Assembly: GCF_932276165.1 (NCBI RefSeq)
Contig: NC_064008.1
Span: 6,515,001-6,579,000, forward strand
Source of the DNA: Plutella xylostella
Taxonomy: Eukaryota > Arthropoda > Insecta > Lepidoptera > Plutellidae
DNA: 64,000 nucleotides
Direction of reading: 5' to 3'
Shown: one piece after another, positions 1 through 12,700 of the stretch
Layout of the letters: every line of letters starts with the position of its first letter
Position numbering within the stretch: position 1 is the first letter of the stretch
Translations under genes and position numbers: made by a program
The notes under the pieces: model-generated
Seen by the model: only the letters and a program-made list of their open reading frames with translations
Database searches by the model: none
Told to the model about the DNA's origin: nothing

Positions 1-1597
1 TTAGCCAGAAGACAGAGCTTAGATATTGGCCTGTAATTGTCAATCTTATGTTTACTGCCCTTTTTATGTATAGGAGATATAAAAGCACGTTTCCAATAAA
101 ATTTACAGGCATAGTACCTTCAGATAATATCTTCTTGAAAATTAAGGACACAGGAATGGATAGTTCAGCAGCACAGGGCACTATAAACATAGCAGGTAAC
201 GTGTCAGGGCCGGCAGATTTATTTAAGTCAAGAGAGCGAAGTTGTTTTTCTACGTCAGAAGTCAATATTTCAACTTGCGAGATATGACAGCAGGGTTGAA
301 AGTCAGCGAATTGATTGTGAACATTAGAAGTACTAGTTTCATTAAAGGTAGAGTAAAAAAAGGAGGCAAATAGTTCACTAATTTCCTGACCGGAGTCACT
401 GGAAGTGTCCTTATAGGTCATTGTTGAGGGGAATGTGCTAGCAGATTTATTGTTTTTTATGTACGTCCAAAATGATTTAGGGTTAACGTTGATTGATTGT
501 TCTATCTTTTCTATATATTTATTGTAACATTGCCGCTCAACGTCCTTGATCCTGCCCCGAAGTGTTTTTAATGATAAATAATCAGATAAGTTACCGTAGG
601 TTTTAAATTTTTTAATATATTTAAATTTTTCTTTTAATATTTTTATAAGTGCAGGACTATACCATGCCGGATATTTGTCACGTAATGTCGACCTAATCGG
701 TACGAATTTTTCACGAATGTCATATATAACATTATAAAAGAAATCGAGTGCTAATTCAGCAGAAACATTTGAAAATGACTCGATCCAGTTTACATCACTA
801 ATGCTCTTACATATTTGGGTGTAATCAGCGCGAGAATAAGTAAAAAGTTTACGCGGTTTATTAGGAAGCGATTTTTGAGATTCAATAGGATAACTAACTA
901 GCAAAGCCTTGTGGTAAGGATCTTCAGGGACAAATGGGTCAGGGCAAGCCACCACCTCTGTTGCCTCATGTGCAAAAACTAAGTCTAAGATGCGTCCAAA
1001 GTTATTATGCACGCTATTGAATTGGCGTAAGTTATGAAAATTCATCAAATCAATAAAATCCGTGACTTGAGTGCCGACAAGATCTTTTGCCATCAGTCCA
1101 TCGTCAGTTACCAACCATGTAATGGAACTCATATTGAAATCTCCAAGAACAAGGAATTTATCTTCAGAATGCGAGGCTAAAATGGAAGTTAGCTGACTAG
1201 TGAAATTAATTAGCTGCGTAGAAAAGTTTGAACCTAGGTTTTGGCTACATAAATATAATACGCAAATGTGTAGCTTAAAATATTTTAAGGATATGGTTAC
1301 CCACAGATCCTCGGCCGATGATAGCATACTAGCAGATGAATTAGCACGGAATTCGCGTTTTACCGCTATGAAAACGCCCCCACCGAGCGACTGGCCCGTG
1401 GCTGCGTAGTCCCGGTCCCTGCGCCACACTAAGTACCTATCGTCCACAATCTCGGCATCGCCAATACCATCGAGAAGCCATGACTCGGTTATCGTTATTA
1501 TGTCGTAATCATTCAGCATTACATTCCGCAAGAACATGTTGGTCTTTGTCCGAAGCCCCCTGGCATTTTGATAATAAATACTTAAATAATTAGTCAT
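1..1597 (-). CDS. Jockey/CR1-type LINE ORF2, endonuclease and start of RT (partial)
   Basis: The frame opens at the ATG at 1597 and runs without a stop off the left edge. It begins with the usual start of an apurinic-like endonuclease domain (YYQNARGL), followed by TESWL, GGGVFIA and the LGDFN catalytic motif near 1120-1150. The domain nicks target DNA to prime reverse transcription. Near the window edge the frame enters the reverse-transcriptase domain, with NYRPIS at about 20-40. The element lies antisense to paralogue B and in the same orientation as paralogue A, in the interval where intron 10 of A is expected. ORF1 is 609 bp upstream (2206-3174). No frame break is visible, so this copy may be young, but its RT core is outside the window. 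The clade (Jockey versus CR1-like) is not settled. Confidence 0.88.
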   Translation of the reverse strand, partial: MTNYLSIYYQNARGLRTKTNMFLRNVMLNDYDIITITESWLLDGIGDAEIVDDRYLVWRRDRDYAATGQSLGGGVFIAVKREFRANSSASMLSSAEDLWVTISLKYFKLHICVLYLCSQNLGSNFSTQLINFTSQLTSILASHSEDKFLVLGDFNMSSITWLVTDDGLMAKDLVGTQVTDFIDLMNFHNLRQFNSVHNNFGRILDLVFAHEATEVVACPDPFVPEDPYHKALLVSYPIESQKSLPNKPRKLFTYSRADYTQICKSISDVNWIESFSNVSAELALDFFYNVIYDIREKFVPIRSTLRDKYPAWYSPALIKILKEKFKYIKKFKTYGNLSDYLSLKTLRGRIKDVERQCYNKYIEKIEQSINVNPKSFWTYIKNNKSASTFPSTMTYKDTSSDSGQEISELFASFFYSTFNETSTSNVHNQFADFQPCCHISQVEILTSDVEKQLRSLDLNKSAGPDTLPAMFIVPCAAELSIPVSLIFKKILSEGTMPVNFIGNVLLYLLYIKRAVNIRLTITGQYLSSVFWL

Positions 1598-2205
1598 TAA
1601 AGTCAGAGTTTAATATAAAGAACGCGTAGGCAACCACGTAACAATAAATAAAATTTAAGCATGAATGAAATAAAATGTACAAGTTACACTTTTCTATCTT
1701 TCTTTCTTTCTTTATATATTTTAACGATAGATATCTGAAACACGTTATAGATACTAAGACAGCGATACAGCAATGATAATTAGTTAGCGATACAAATAAA
1801 TAACCTAGGACGCATAACCTAGTATGTAAGTTTAGTTTATGTATGATTTTTACAAATTCCAGCAATAACAGTACGCTTATTACGTTCATAACATTACACC
1901 GTAACAGCAACAACAGAACAAGCCAACGGAAACTTGGGTAAGCGAACAAATAGACGACAAATATAAAATAACAAGATTTATCATTTTTTACTAGTATGAA
2001 TGTTATGTGTGGAAAAACCGACCTAATTGTGAGGACGGTAAATAGCAAATCACAATGTTCTATTGAAAGCATAAACAGGTGGCAATCGTAGGCAGCAATA
2101 GACAAAAGGCTCGCCGAGGCGAATTGAATAGGCAAATAGATAAGAAGCTCGGCGGTTCTCAACATTAAGTAAATACAATTAATCTGTAAAGTTGCCGGGT
2201 GTATT

Positions 2206-3174
2206 TTACATGATTTTGTGCAAATCATTTTCAGTACGGATTTTAATAATATTAGAGGTAGAATTCTTACGAACCAATATTTTGGCATGCTTAACCCAGA
2301 CGTACTGAAACTCGAATTGTTGCGCTGCTGCTTTTGCCTTCGTGAGTAATTGCTTATTCTGCACAGTCAGGTGGTCATTGATATAGATTTTGCTGGAGCC
2401 CTGAAGATCAATGTCCGTTGGAACCAGGTACTTTAGAGATCGCGCTGCAGCCACAAAGTCCTCCTTCATGTAACGATTGGTGAAAGCGACGATAATGGGC
2501 TTTGCTTGCTCAGAGTCACGGGATGGTACTCGCGCCACATAGTTTATGTTACACTTGGAAATTGGGTAACTTATTTTCGAACCGATTTTGGCGACTATGT
2601 CAAGTAGATTTTCACCGTGCTTTTGGGGTACGCCCTTGATTTCGGCATTGTTGCTGCGAAGCCACTGCTCCTTATCATTCAGGCTTCTTTCTAACTTAGC
2701 AACTTGTACCTTGAGAGCTTCAGCTTCATCAAGACGACGTTCAACCTTGCTCAATCGCTCGTCCATCGCCTTAAACTGGGTAGGAACGGTACTTGAGGAT
2801 CTTTTCAAATCAGATATATCTGATTTAATACCTCGAATTTCATCTACCAGCGACAGCAGAGGTGACAGTTTGCTGTTGAGTTTGTTGAACTCCTCCATCA
2901 CGTTGGCAAGCGTCAAAGTAGACGGCTCCTTGGAAGAGGCGCTAGCGGATTTCACAGCGGCGGAAGCGGCAGATGTTGAAGATGACGCTTCATTTTTGCA
3001 GGTGACACATACCCAAGCAGCCTTGCTGCGCTCACTTAGCTTTAAGTAGCCTTTTTCAGTGACACCGCTGCATTGGTAGTGGTAGTCCAACTTGCATTTA
3101 CTGCAAAGTGCACCGAACGTGACATCATCGGAACATTTACCGCAGGATACCATTTTCAAAAGTTTGAGAAACAC
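2206..3174 (-). CDS. LINE ORF1 protein with PHD-type zinc finger
   Basis: A 322-codon intact frame. Residues about 10-60 hold Cys pairs in PHD order (CGKC, CSKC, HYQC, WVCVTC). A Ser/Ala linker, then a coiled-coil stretch (about 115-175, with many Leu, Lys and Glu) and a C-terminal RNA-binding-like domain follow. This layout is typical of ORF1 of insect non-LTR retrotransposons, which coat the element RNA. It lies just upstream of ORF2 (1-1597) on the same strand. The 609 bp between them (1598-2205) hold no convincing coding sequence. It is a transposon gene, not a host gene. Confidence 0.85.
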   Translation of the reverse strand: MFLKLLKMVSCGKCSDDVTFGALCSKCKLDYHYQCSGVTEKGYLKLSERSKAAWVCVTCKNEASSSTSAASAAVKSASASSKEPSTLTLANVMEEFNKLNSKLSPLLSLVDEIRGIKSDISDLKRSSSTVPTQFKAMDERLSKVERRLDEAEALKVQVAKLERSLNDKEQWLRSNNAEIKGVPQKHGENLLDIVAKIGSKISYPISKCNINYVARVPSRDSEQAKPIIVAFTNRYMKEDFVAAARSLKYLVPTDIDLQGSSKIYINDHLTVQNKQLLTKAKAAAQQFEFQYVWVKHAKILVRKNSTSNIIKIRTENDLHKIM

Positions 3175-3255
3175 TGGAATTACCGGACTCGCGTAAGCAG
3201 AGTAGCGTACGATACGTGTATTCGCTGCTATTGCAGAGAGGGTACTGATATTTCT

Positions 3256-3362
3256 TATCTATCTATCTATGTATTTGTGTAGATATATCAGCTGTCCGAC
3301 ACCCATAACACAGGTTCTGCCTAGCTTGGGGTCGGATGGCCGTGTGTGAGATGTCCCCACAT
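3256..3362 (+). repeat. SINE-A body/tail fragment
   Basis: About 107 bp beginning with a CTAT run and containing GCTTGGGGTCGGATGGCC. The same segment recurs at 16795-16905, 21413-21522 and, reversed, at 35902-36000 and 46197-46302. In the full copies it follows a tRNA-like head; here the head is missing. Confidence 0.75.
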
Positions 3363-3484
3363 ATTATATTATATATATTATATTATGTTTTCTGTGTGTG
3401 CGGTTTGTTGTAGTATGTGTGTGTCGTTTAGTGTGCCCTGCCAACCATTTGACGTTGCCGTGTGTACCTATCTAAGTATCATTT

Positions 3485-3607
3485 AGCTAAATGGTGAATG
3501 TTACTTAGAAAACCCTTTGCTGGTCCCCGCCTACGATACTTTCCATTAATATTGGGACTTGTTTTCATCTTTTTAGCGTGCAGTCGGGTTTTTTGTTTGT
3601 TTATAAT
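3485..3607 (+). repeat. Half copy of the R1 foldback repeat
   Basis: Carries GATACTTTCCATTAAT, then GGGACTTGTTTTCATC and GCAGTCGGGTTTTTTG, as at 26960-27035 and 34920-34995. In those places it is one arm of a palindrome; here only one arm is recognisable. Between 3363 and 3691 there is otherwise AT-rich sequence with no gene. Confidence 0.6.
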
Positions 3608-3691
3608 TATATAATAATGGATTGGTTTACCGAGATATACAGAATATTCTAATTAAATACAAACTAGTTATAAAATAAAGAAAACACTTAC

Positions 3692-3791
3692 AAGAACAAT
3701 CAAAACAAGATAAGTTATAACAGTTTTTATAATGAAAAATGTAGTGTCTTCCAACTGTTTAATAACTTGTGGTAATCTCATGCGTAGATAG
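3692..3791 (-). CDS. Paralogue A exon 10
   Basis: 100 bp, acceptor TTTCAG, donor GTAAGT. It completes an Asn codon from exon 9 and then reads YLRMRLPQVIKQLED, followed by a hydrophobic stretch that starts the next membrane helix. It matches paralogue B exon 10 (47081-47180) in size and phase. Confidence 0.85.
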
Positions 3792-6700
3792 CTGAAATAT
3801 TAAAAAAATAACTTTTAAAATATTTGTTTCATGGATAAAACGGACGTACATCGTACATGTATAAGATACTAAGGCAGATTTATTTATTACAAGCGTTTCC
3901 CGCGAGCTTCGCTTCGCCTTAAAAAGTATTCTTGTGGGAATTCCGGGATAAAAAGTAGCCTATGTTCTTTCCCAGAGTCTAGACCATCTGTATACCAAAT
4001 TTCATTCTAATTCGTTCAGTAGTTTTGGCGTTAAAGCGTAACAGATAGACAGACACAGTTACTTTCGCATTTATAATATTAGTTAGGATTATGGATATGT
4101 ATTTGATGATTCTCCTTCCGAACAACATTAAACGGACGGTATCAAGAAGGTCAATTTAGCTTGACAATATCCCACAAAAGCTTTGATGCATTATGGTTAA
4201 TACTACCAGATAGACCTGTGGTAAGCTCAATCGCGCATCGAAACTTCGTTTTACGTGAGCTAAAGTGACCCCCAGGACTAAAGTTTATTTATGCCTAAAT
4301 ATATATTCTCAAATGAGTATCTTGTACTCACTTGACTTGAGCTCTCGAGGTGGCCGTGGAACACTCCCACAACCACTTTAATTTCCTTTCCTTATATCCC
4401 CACATAAATGGCACCATTATTGCTGAAGGGAAAAAAACACACATACATGAATACCTCCACCCAAATAAGTAATACGCCCAAGCATGGAAATTCTGTACCT
4501 CAGGGGTAAACAATAGTAAGTCCACTTTTTAAGTAAAAGTAGACTTATTACTGTAAGTGTTATATAGTTTGTTAGTTTTAAGTCCACTCTATTGAAGATC
4601 GCGCGAATGAGCTCTATCACATAAGTGTAATAAAAAGTGGACTCATTACTGTCTACCTGTAAAGTACGGAATTATGGAAATAGCCAGTCTTGCAAAAGAC
4701 GTGAATTTCACAGTGGATTTGGAGATACACTCATGTTTATCAATCTTAAATACTTCAGGCACAAAAGATACAGAAACTATAGAGCTTCCACTATGTTGTT
4801 GTATTTTTGACGTTTCCTGATGTCTGGTAAGTAAAGTTGGTTTTCCTTTGCAGTCATCAAATATGTATGGGATTTCGAATGTCAAAAAACCAATAATATA
4901 ATGGATAGAGTATAGCCGTAAAAAAATCAAAATTACAAAATTACATACCCCACAAAAGCAATAATATAGAGTACAATTCGAGAATCAGAACGCTATTGTC
5001 CAAAGTATTGTCAATCTTATTGCTGATGCAGTAGTGGTTTACGAAGGTCTTGAGGGGACAACGCTTGAAGTCGGCACACACGGGGCAGAGCACCTGCCCG
5101 GAAATCTTGCCGGAGCAAGCGTAGGACACAGACCTGAAGAAATAAACAATAGAATAATATATTATATTATGTAAGGTGGGGTAAGACAGTCACCGGGGGA
5201 CACTGCACTGATGGTGGTTACCACTTTACCAGCGTGATAAACTAGAGAATGAAGCTGCTTATAACTAATTTTTATACATTAATTGTCTTTCCCCTGTGAC
5301 TGTCTTATCCCACCTAAATATACTTCGCTTTAAGCGACAAGACCGCCATTTGTACACATGTGTTAGATTAAGTTTTTGTATTCTATTCTATTCTCATAGG
5401 GAGTGAAGTTCCTGTACGTGGCTCTCTCGAGTTGAACCTTTGTACATATCCCCTAGATTTCAGCTCAGCCAGCCTAGCTCCCGAGTAAACTGGAGTAGCA
5501 AGCCTGGGTGTTGTAATAGCTGAGGTAGGCGCTCTCAAAGGTTTTGGATTTTGTCCATGTTTTTGTGTATAAATAAAGAAAATCTTATCTTCTTATCTTA
5601 CAATAACACATACCTATATCCCACCAAAACACAAATGTCAATAACGTCAGGTGGGGTAAGAGAAACATACTTTACTGGAAATTGCATATTTTGGCCTACA
5701 GCTACCAAAATTATGCATTAATTTCGATATTAATAGAAACAAATCTTCGTTTTTCAAATATACTTTCATTTTTTTTGAAAGAAAAGAAAGAAAGATAAAA
5801 CTTTATTTGACAATGACAGCAATCATACTTAATTATACACCATAATATATAAACTCACGTATAAATTTGCTGTCCGCCAAAAAGGCGTCCACTCAGCTAT
5901 TGCAGCGCCCTTGGCCACAGCCAAGGACACCGCGCTGGTGTTTCAGTGGAGGCCTCTTTAGTAGTGACGCACTATTAAATAAACAAAAAAATACGAAAGG
6001 CTAACAAACACAAGGGAGACAAAGTGATGAGTGCGCGAGCAACGACATTGAGGCGGAGCGCGTTCGCCCTGAAACCCGTTTTCAGGCAAGAACGGGACAC
6101 CCAGCCGACCACACGCGTCGCGCGCGCACCGAAACAGACTAAACACGGAATAATATCAAAGGAAAGTCAACATAAACATCATACTTATGGAAAGAAAACA
6201 AAAATGGAAGGTAAGAAAGTACACAATTACAGATTACCATTTAGTTACACAATACATTATTAAAGGTGTATTAAACCACGGATTAATAAGGCAATAATAA
6301 CCAAACTGTTATGGCGTAGGTAGTTAATTGATACACCGGCCACTTTAACTGACTTGTGTACGGTATGTATAGTGTAAAATGGTGTAAACTAAGGGGCTAT
6401 GAGGGATTAAATAAATAAATATAAATAGTGCTATACCTAGTTAATACATAATAATATTTTATTTGTTTACAGGTTATAATTATAATAAATACATATGCCT
6501 ACGTAAATAAGATGCTTCAACTTGTTCATGGATGAGCAAATCCGGGAGTTAGCGCTTATACCTACTTAACGACGACCCACCCTGCGCGTCGTGAATAACG
6601 TCGAGGTAAGTGCCGTCTAATTAGTGCTTTTTTGTAGATGTAGTAGGTATTGTTTGTACCGTATCTTAAAAGAGCTTATGGTTTTCAGATCACGTATAGG

Positions 6701-9700
6701 CGGTGGGATGTTATTAAAGATATGACTCGCAAGATATTGGAAGCAATGGCGATACATAGCAGCTTTGTGTTTGGGCGTAAGCATGAGATATGATGATGCT
6801 CTCGTGCTAATGGAGTGGTGATTGCGAGCCCAGTCCAGCTTGTCATAGAGGTAATCAGGTGATTGCTGCTTCACTACACCGAAGAGAAGTGTTGCTAGGT
6901 GCAGCTTCCATCGCGCTGCAATTTTCAAAAGACCCCCCTTGTTCAAGAACGGTGTGACGTGTGAACGAGGAGGAATCGTGAAGCAGTATCTTGCGCATGC
7001 GTTCTGAACCCTCTGTAAGATTTTTTCTGTTTTACGTAGTAAGCAAGGTCCGTATACAGTGTCAGCATAATTCAGTTTAGAAAGTATAAGTGATTCGCAC
7101 AACTGTATACGGAGTCTTACATCAATGTACCGTCTAATCCTATAGAGAATTTTCAGTCTGTAGAAGCAATTTTTTACCATTTCCATCACGTTTTTCGAAT
7201 CGTAGGCTACTGTCAAAGTTGAGACCGAGGTTACGCGCTTCTAATACTCGTTCAACCATAGTTCCGTCCAACGTTATACATGGGTCTTTAGCTAGAGTAT
7301 CCTTCACCTGCTTTTTGGTGCCAATAACCATGTACTTGCTCTTATTTGGGTTCAAGTGCAGAGCATTTTTACTTGACCAGGCTGCGATCCGCTCCAAATC
7401 ATCGTTTATTAGTCTACATGTGTGCTCAGTATCCGATGGTGGCCCGGACAGATAAATTTGTAGGTCATCAGCGTAAATATGGAATCTACAATTTTGCACC
7501 ACCTCAGTGATGTCACAAGCGTAAATTATAAACAGAAGTGGTCCCAATATGGATCCTTGTGGAACACCCCTGGTCACAGGATACCTCGCAGAAAAGCTAG
7601 TAGTACCGTCGATTTTTTTAAGTTTCACTATCTGCGAACGCTGGTCTAGGTAGCTATAGAACCATTTCACCGTGTTCGGCTCGAAACCGTAGTACGATAG
7701 TTTAGCCAACAGTAGCGGGACATTAATGGTATCAAATGCGCGGGAAAAGTCAAGCAGCGTCAAGATAGTAACTTTACCCTTGTCTTGAGAGTCCAGAATA
7801 TTGTCAACCACATCGAGTAGGGCTGTAGTTGTACTTCTTCGTTTACGAAACCCGGATTGGACAGATGGTAAAATTTTGTTAAATTCCAGGTAATTGGACA
7901 TTTGTGAATGTACTATCTTCTCCAGAATCTTAGACAGAGTGGATAGGAGGCTGATTGGTCTGAGATCTTTATATTCCGTAGGGTCTGTTTTTTTCGGAAT
8001 TGGATTTAATAAAGCTATTTTCCAAAGTTCAGGAAAAGTAGAAGTATGTATGGAGTAGTTTATTATATACGTAATAATTTCTAGAGTACGGGGCAGTGTA
8101 AGAATCAGCATATCAAGGGATATTCTGTCATGTCCAAGTGCATTTGATCTTAATGTTTTTATAATTTTACTAACATTTTCTTCATTTGTTGGTTCAATCT
8201 TGAAAGTATATGGTCCATGCTTATTAGTCTCAAAGTAAATGATATCAATTACTTTGAGACTAATAAGACAATTTTTGACACAGAACTAGATTTTTTTGTG
8301 TAATTACGGAACAATTTAGCAACAAAGCTAGGTCTTAAAAACGTTCCTCTTTCCCGAGATTTGGGGTAAGAGGAACGGCGATACTTTTAAGTAATAACTC
8401 ATGTTTTTAAGTGTTTATTATAGCATATTTGAAAAAAAAATGAGTAAAAGGAGTTGAACCTAACACCGTTTAAAATAACGTCTTTATTGAGACAAAATCG
8501 TAATTTGGGGTAAGAGGAACATACAGGGTTATTGGTAAGTAGACCGGATCCTTTCAGGAGGTGATACAGGAAGGCATTTCCAGTCGATTGAACCCTATAA
8601 TGCATTATCCGAAACTCAACCATTTCTAAGATATTTGATATTTAAGGTTTTTTGAAATTTTTGGCGAAATTTTATGCTTAAAACCGAAAATTAAAAAAAA
8701 CAACCATATTTCAATAGTTTTTTTGGTTGTTTTGCATAAGTAACACCTTAATAAATTAATTAAAATAATCAGATGTGCATTATTCGACTTAAATTAGACA
8801 TAACACCTCAAAATAGTTAAACATTTTGAAAAAATATTCAAATTGCAAAAACAAATAAATTAAATTAAAAAAGAATTTCATGTGACTTTTTTTGTGCACT
8901 TTAGATTAAAAACATTGTCAACTCATAAGCTTTCAAATAAGATAATTCAATATGAAATCGATAAAGGTATCACCAAGATATGGCAAAACAACCAAGTTAT
9001 TTTGTCTAATTTAAGTCGAATAATGCACATTTGATTATTTTAATAAATTTAATATGGTTACTTATGCAAAACAACCAAAAAAATTATTGAAATATGGTTA
9101 GTTTTTTTTTATTTTCGGTTTTAAGCATAAAATTTCGCCAAAAATTTCAAAAAACCTTAAATATCACAATGTATCACAACTAAAATACTGTTACAAACAA
9201 TAACATTCGTAGTGAAATGTAAACTACACTTAACGAATTTCAAAATCAGTCTATATTAGGTATATAAAAATTAGCATAAAAATAAGTCTATTTTTCTTTG
9301 CATTCAGTCTTGGCTAATAGTAACGAACTTCTATCGGTCTTTCTTACGTAAGCTCGAGGCATTTTGCTTTTTCTGTACAAATAAATAGATAAGCAAATCA
9401 TGGTTATTTACGGAACGTGTTATATTTTAGCGGATTTTAAAAATGTTTATTACCTCTGGAACTGGGAAAGAGGAACATATGTTTCTCTTAACCTGGTTAA
9501 GCCGTTCCTCTTTCCCACCTTGCCATTTTGAAGGCTATGTTTTCATCGAAATGACATCGAAAAAGCACTAAAAACACAAGTTACAGACAATTTAATAGGT
9601 AGAAAATATAGATTAAACGTTATAGTTACACTTACCATAGCAATCAACGGCAATAACAACCGTTTTTTATATTAAAAATAATTTAAACAAGAAACGCGCT

Positions 9701-12700
9701 AGGTAGTAGTTTTTTTAGCTTGTCGACTGTTTTTTTTTCTCTTTAACTCGCTTAGTTGTCGTATTCCAATGCCATCAATCCAAGAATATTTGAACTACGC
9801 CTAATACTGTTTCGCATTAAAGTTTTCGTTTTATTAGCCACTGTCTCTCTTGCCCCATCGTCCCTCTTTCCCCATCTGACCTTAATATGGTTTGACTCTG
9901 AGAAAAAGCAAGGAAGTAAAAGAAAATAATATTTATGATTGTCTCAAGTAGTAATATGTATAGGGGCACAGCCAAATAACCAACCCAACCTTAAAACCCC
10001 CTTACTTTCGACATTAAAAGTCGCATAAGATAAAATATACCTAGCTAAAACACTCGAGGTAATTTTATCTATGGCCCAAAAAAACAAAACGTTATCAGTT
10101 GAGCGGTTTCGGAGCTACGCTACCACAGACAGATACACACACAGAGACACATCAAACTTAAAACCCCCTCTTTTTTCTTCGGGGGTTAAACAATAAACTG
10201 AACATCACTTACGTTCCAACAGAAGAATAGACCACGGTGGCGAGATAACCAAACAGCGAGCAAGCAAACGCGAGCACGCACAACACAAACAGAGCAAAAT
10301 TGTAAAATGAATAAAATAAAAAGAAGGACGCCACCTGAAAAAGAATAATATATTATTGTAATCAAATTGGTTGAGAGTTGAGACGTAGTGTGGGACGCTC
10401 TCCGGCTAGATGGGGTGACGACTTGTGAAAGGTGGCTGGTTATGATTGGATGCGGAAAGCTAAAGATCGCATCCAGTGGCGTGCTTTGAGAGAGTACGTC
10501 CAGCAGTGAACTGCTGTAGGCTAATGATGATGATGATAATGAGAGTTGAGACTGTGGGCTTGGAATTAATAACGCCGAAGTTTATAAATCCGATTTCTAT
10601 AACACAGGTTACCCTTCATACTACAGCGAAGTTAAAAGGTCACAGCACACATAATATTATCAACTCGGAAAAGGATAGTGATAGAATCAACTCGAGCCGT
10701 TCTATACTATTTTGTATGAAACTTCCAAATTCCCAATGCACACTAAGTGGAATCGTAACGTAATCGCCTCGCCTCGGGACAAGCTCGGGTGAAAGTCGAT
10801 ACAGTGACTATCCGTTTACGTTACGTTTATGTGTGCTGTGTACGTATAGGTACATATTAAATTACATACTCACTCTTTCCCCCATATATTCTTGAATCAT
10901 TAAAATGGGGCACGATTTGAAACATACAAATGTAGGTGCAGCCCAATTGTAATAAAGAACCTAAAAATAATGAATAATAATTATATAACATATACTTACA
11001 CAGAATGTCTGAACAAAAATGTTTGCATGGGAAATTGCCAATTAGGTATACAAAAGTTGTTTAGAATATTGCTATCTTAAAACAACTAAGGGCGAATTCG
11101 TCCAAACATCATCTTACACGAGAATAACTATACCGGAATAAAATTTATACGCGAGTAAATATCTAGGATAAGTACATTTGCCTTCTACCAAGTTATACCA
11201 TGATTAATTGAATGAACGAGGAACGAAACTGTAACGCAACTAAAATAAAAATAGTTGCGTTTCAAAGCATGCAATAGAAATGACATGCCAACTTAGTTTG
11301 AATGGATATAGTATGAAATTGTTTATGTTTTAATATTTTATTTGCTGTTGTTATTTTGAGAATTTGCCTATTAACTTACTTTTGTTTATGTTTTGACAGA
11401 TGTGCTTATATGTCATTATGACGGTTTTCTAATCAGCTGATGTGCCGCCGCCATGGAAGTAATAATACAACAGGAATGCGCACTCACCAAAATGATGCAA
11501 ACAAAAATAGACCTAACGAATTCACCTTAAGATTTATATTTGAAGTGAAAGAGGCCGCGAGCCGATAGAGAGGGTTACCACAGAGCCCTTCCTCTCTTTC
11601 TAACAATTGCCAGGATTTAGTTGTGTAAACTTTAGTAGATTTTGTACGAAGAGAGCTATGCAAAAAATATATTAAATTAACTCATAGACTACTGTATATC
11701 ATATCATTTACAAAAATAAATTTATAATAAATCATTATAAACATGTAATTTTAATGAAATATTTGGTATTTGTATGAATAATAATTTCATAAAAAATATT
11801 GGTAGTTTTTCTAAATACTCTACGACAAGACCGAAGTTGTCAAGATGACGGATGACGTTTATACTGTTGTGAGAGACGTTATGGTTAGGGTGACCATTCA
11901 TTCGTACTTTTGAAGCACTTTCCATTAATTAGGACCTGTTTCATTCAACTTTTTGTTTTATTTTATACCTAAGTATCATTAGGTATTATTGTGGCTGTTA
12001 TCTTAAAGGCTGGTAAAGAGTTATGAGCTGTTGATTTTTTTGGTGATAGATATGAGTATTATAAGATAATTTATCAAGCTTAAAACCGGCGGAAGCACTT
12101 AGGTTGAGATATTTTTTTTGAAGTCTTATGATTTTCATCAACTAGACTATGTAAACGGAACACCCACAGAGTAAAGACGTTTTAGGTACATAGTTGCGTT
12201 TAATGTTAACCTGTTTTGACACTTTCTTGTCAACACTACACCCAACTTTTATTTACTTAAAATTATATTTTCCCAAATTTCAGCTTTCCTTCCAATGAAG
12301 AAACATAGCAAAGGTGGTTCCAAGTAATTCCCACAAGTTTTCATCATTTTAAACCCGATGATAAATCCCGATTCATCGCAAGTGTTTATTATCGTTACAG
12401 TCGAACTATAAAGTCCTGACAATAAAGAGTGCGATTTTGCTAAGACTTTTTATCATTGTCAGTTATTTACTTACCTGTACATCGAATTGTTCGAATAAAA
12501 GGTGACTTTGAGACCATCGATACCTATTCGCGACATGATAGATTAGAAGTGATGTCTCATGAATTACCTAAAATTATGGTCACCAAAAATAGAAAGAGAT
12601 GGAGGGCTCCGTGCTGACTATCTCTGTCGGCTCGTTTTTTTGGTGCAGTGCGCATTCCTGTTGTATTATTACTTCCATGGCCGCCGCCATTACAAAATTA

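Larger units (their letters stand above)
5646..9886. mobile_element. Possible composite DNA element bounded by GTCAGGTGGGG ends
   Basis: The left end reads GTCAGGTGGGGTAAGAGAAAC; the right end, reversed, reads GTCAGATGGGGAAAGAGGGAC (16 of 21 agree). Inside, a GGGGTAAGAGGAAC-like motif recurs at about 8362, 8505, 9465 and, reversed, 9507. No transposase is seen. The interval contains a LINE fragment (6617-8232) and a foldback (8632-9175), and 5774-6260 holds unassigned, partly GC-rich sequence. The single-element reading is tentative. It fills most of intron 7 of paralogue A (5134-10212). Confidence 0.4.

Noticed and set aside
1590..2288. 232-codon hydrophobic frame between LINE ORF1 and ORF2 on the minus strand
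   Set aside because: AT-rich low-complexity translation overlapping ORF1 and the ORF2 start; no domain, and it sits in the inter-ORF spacer.
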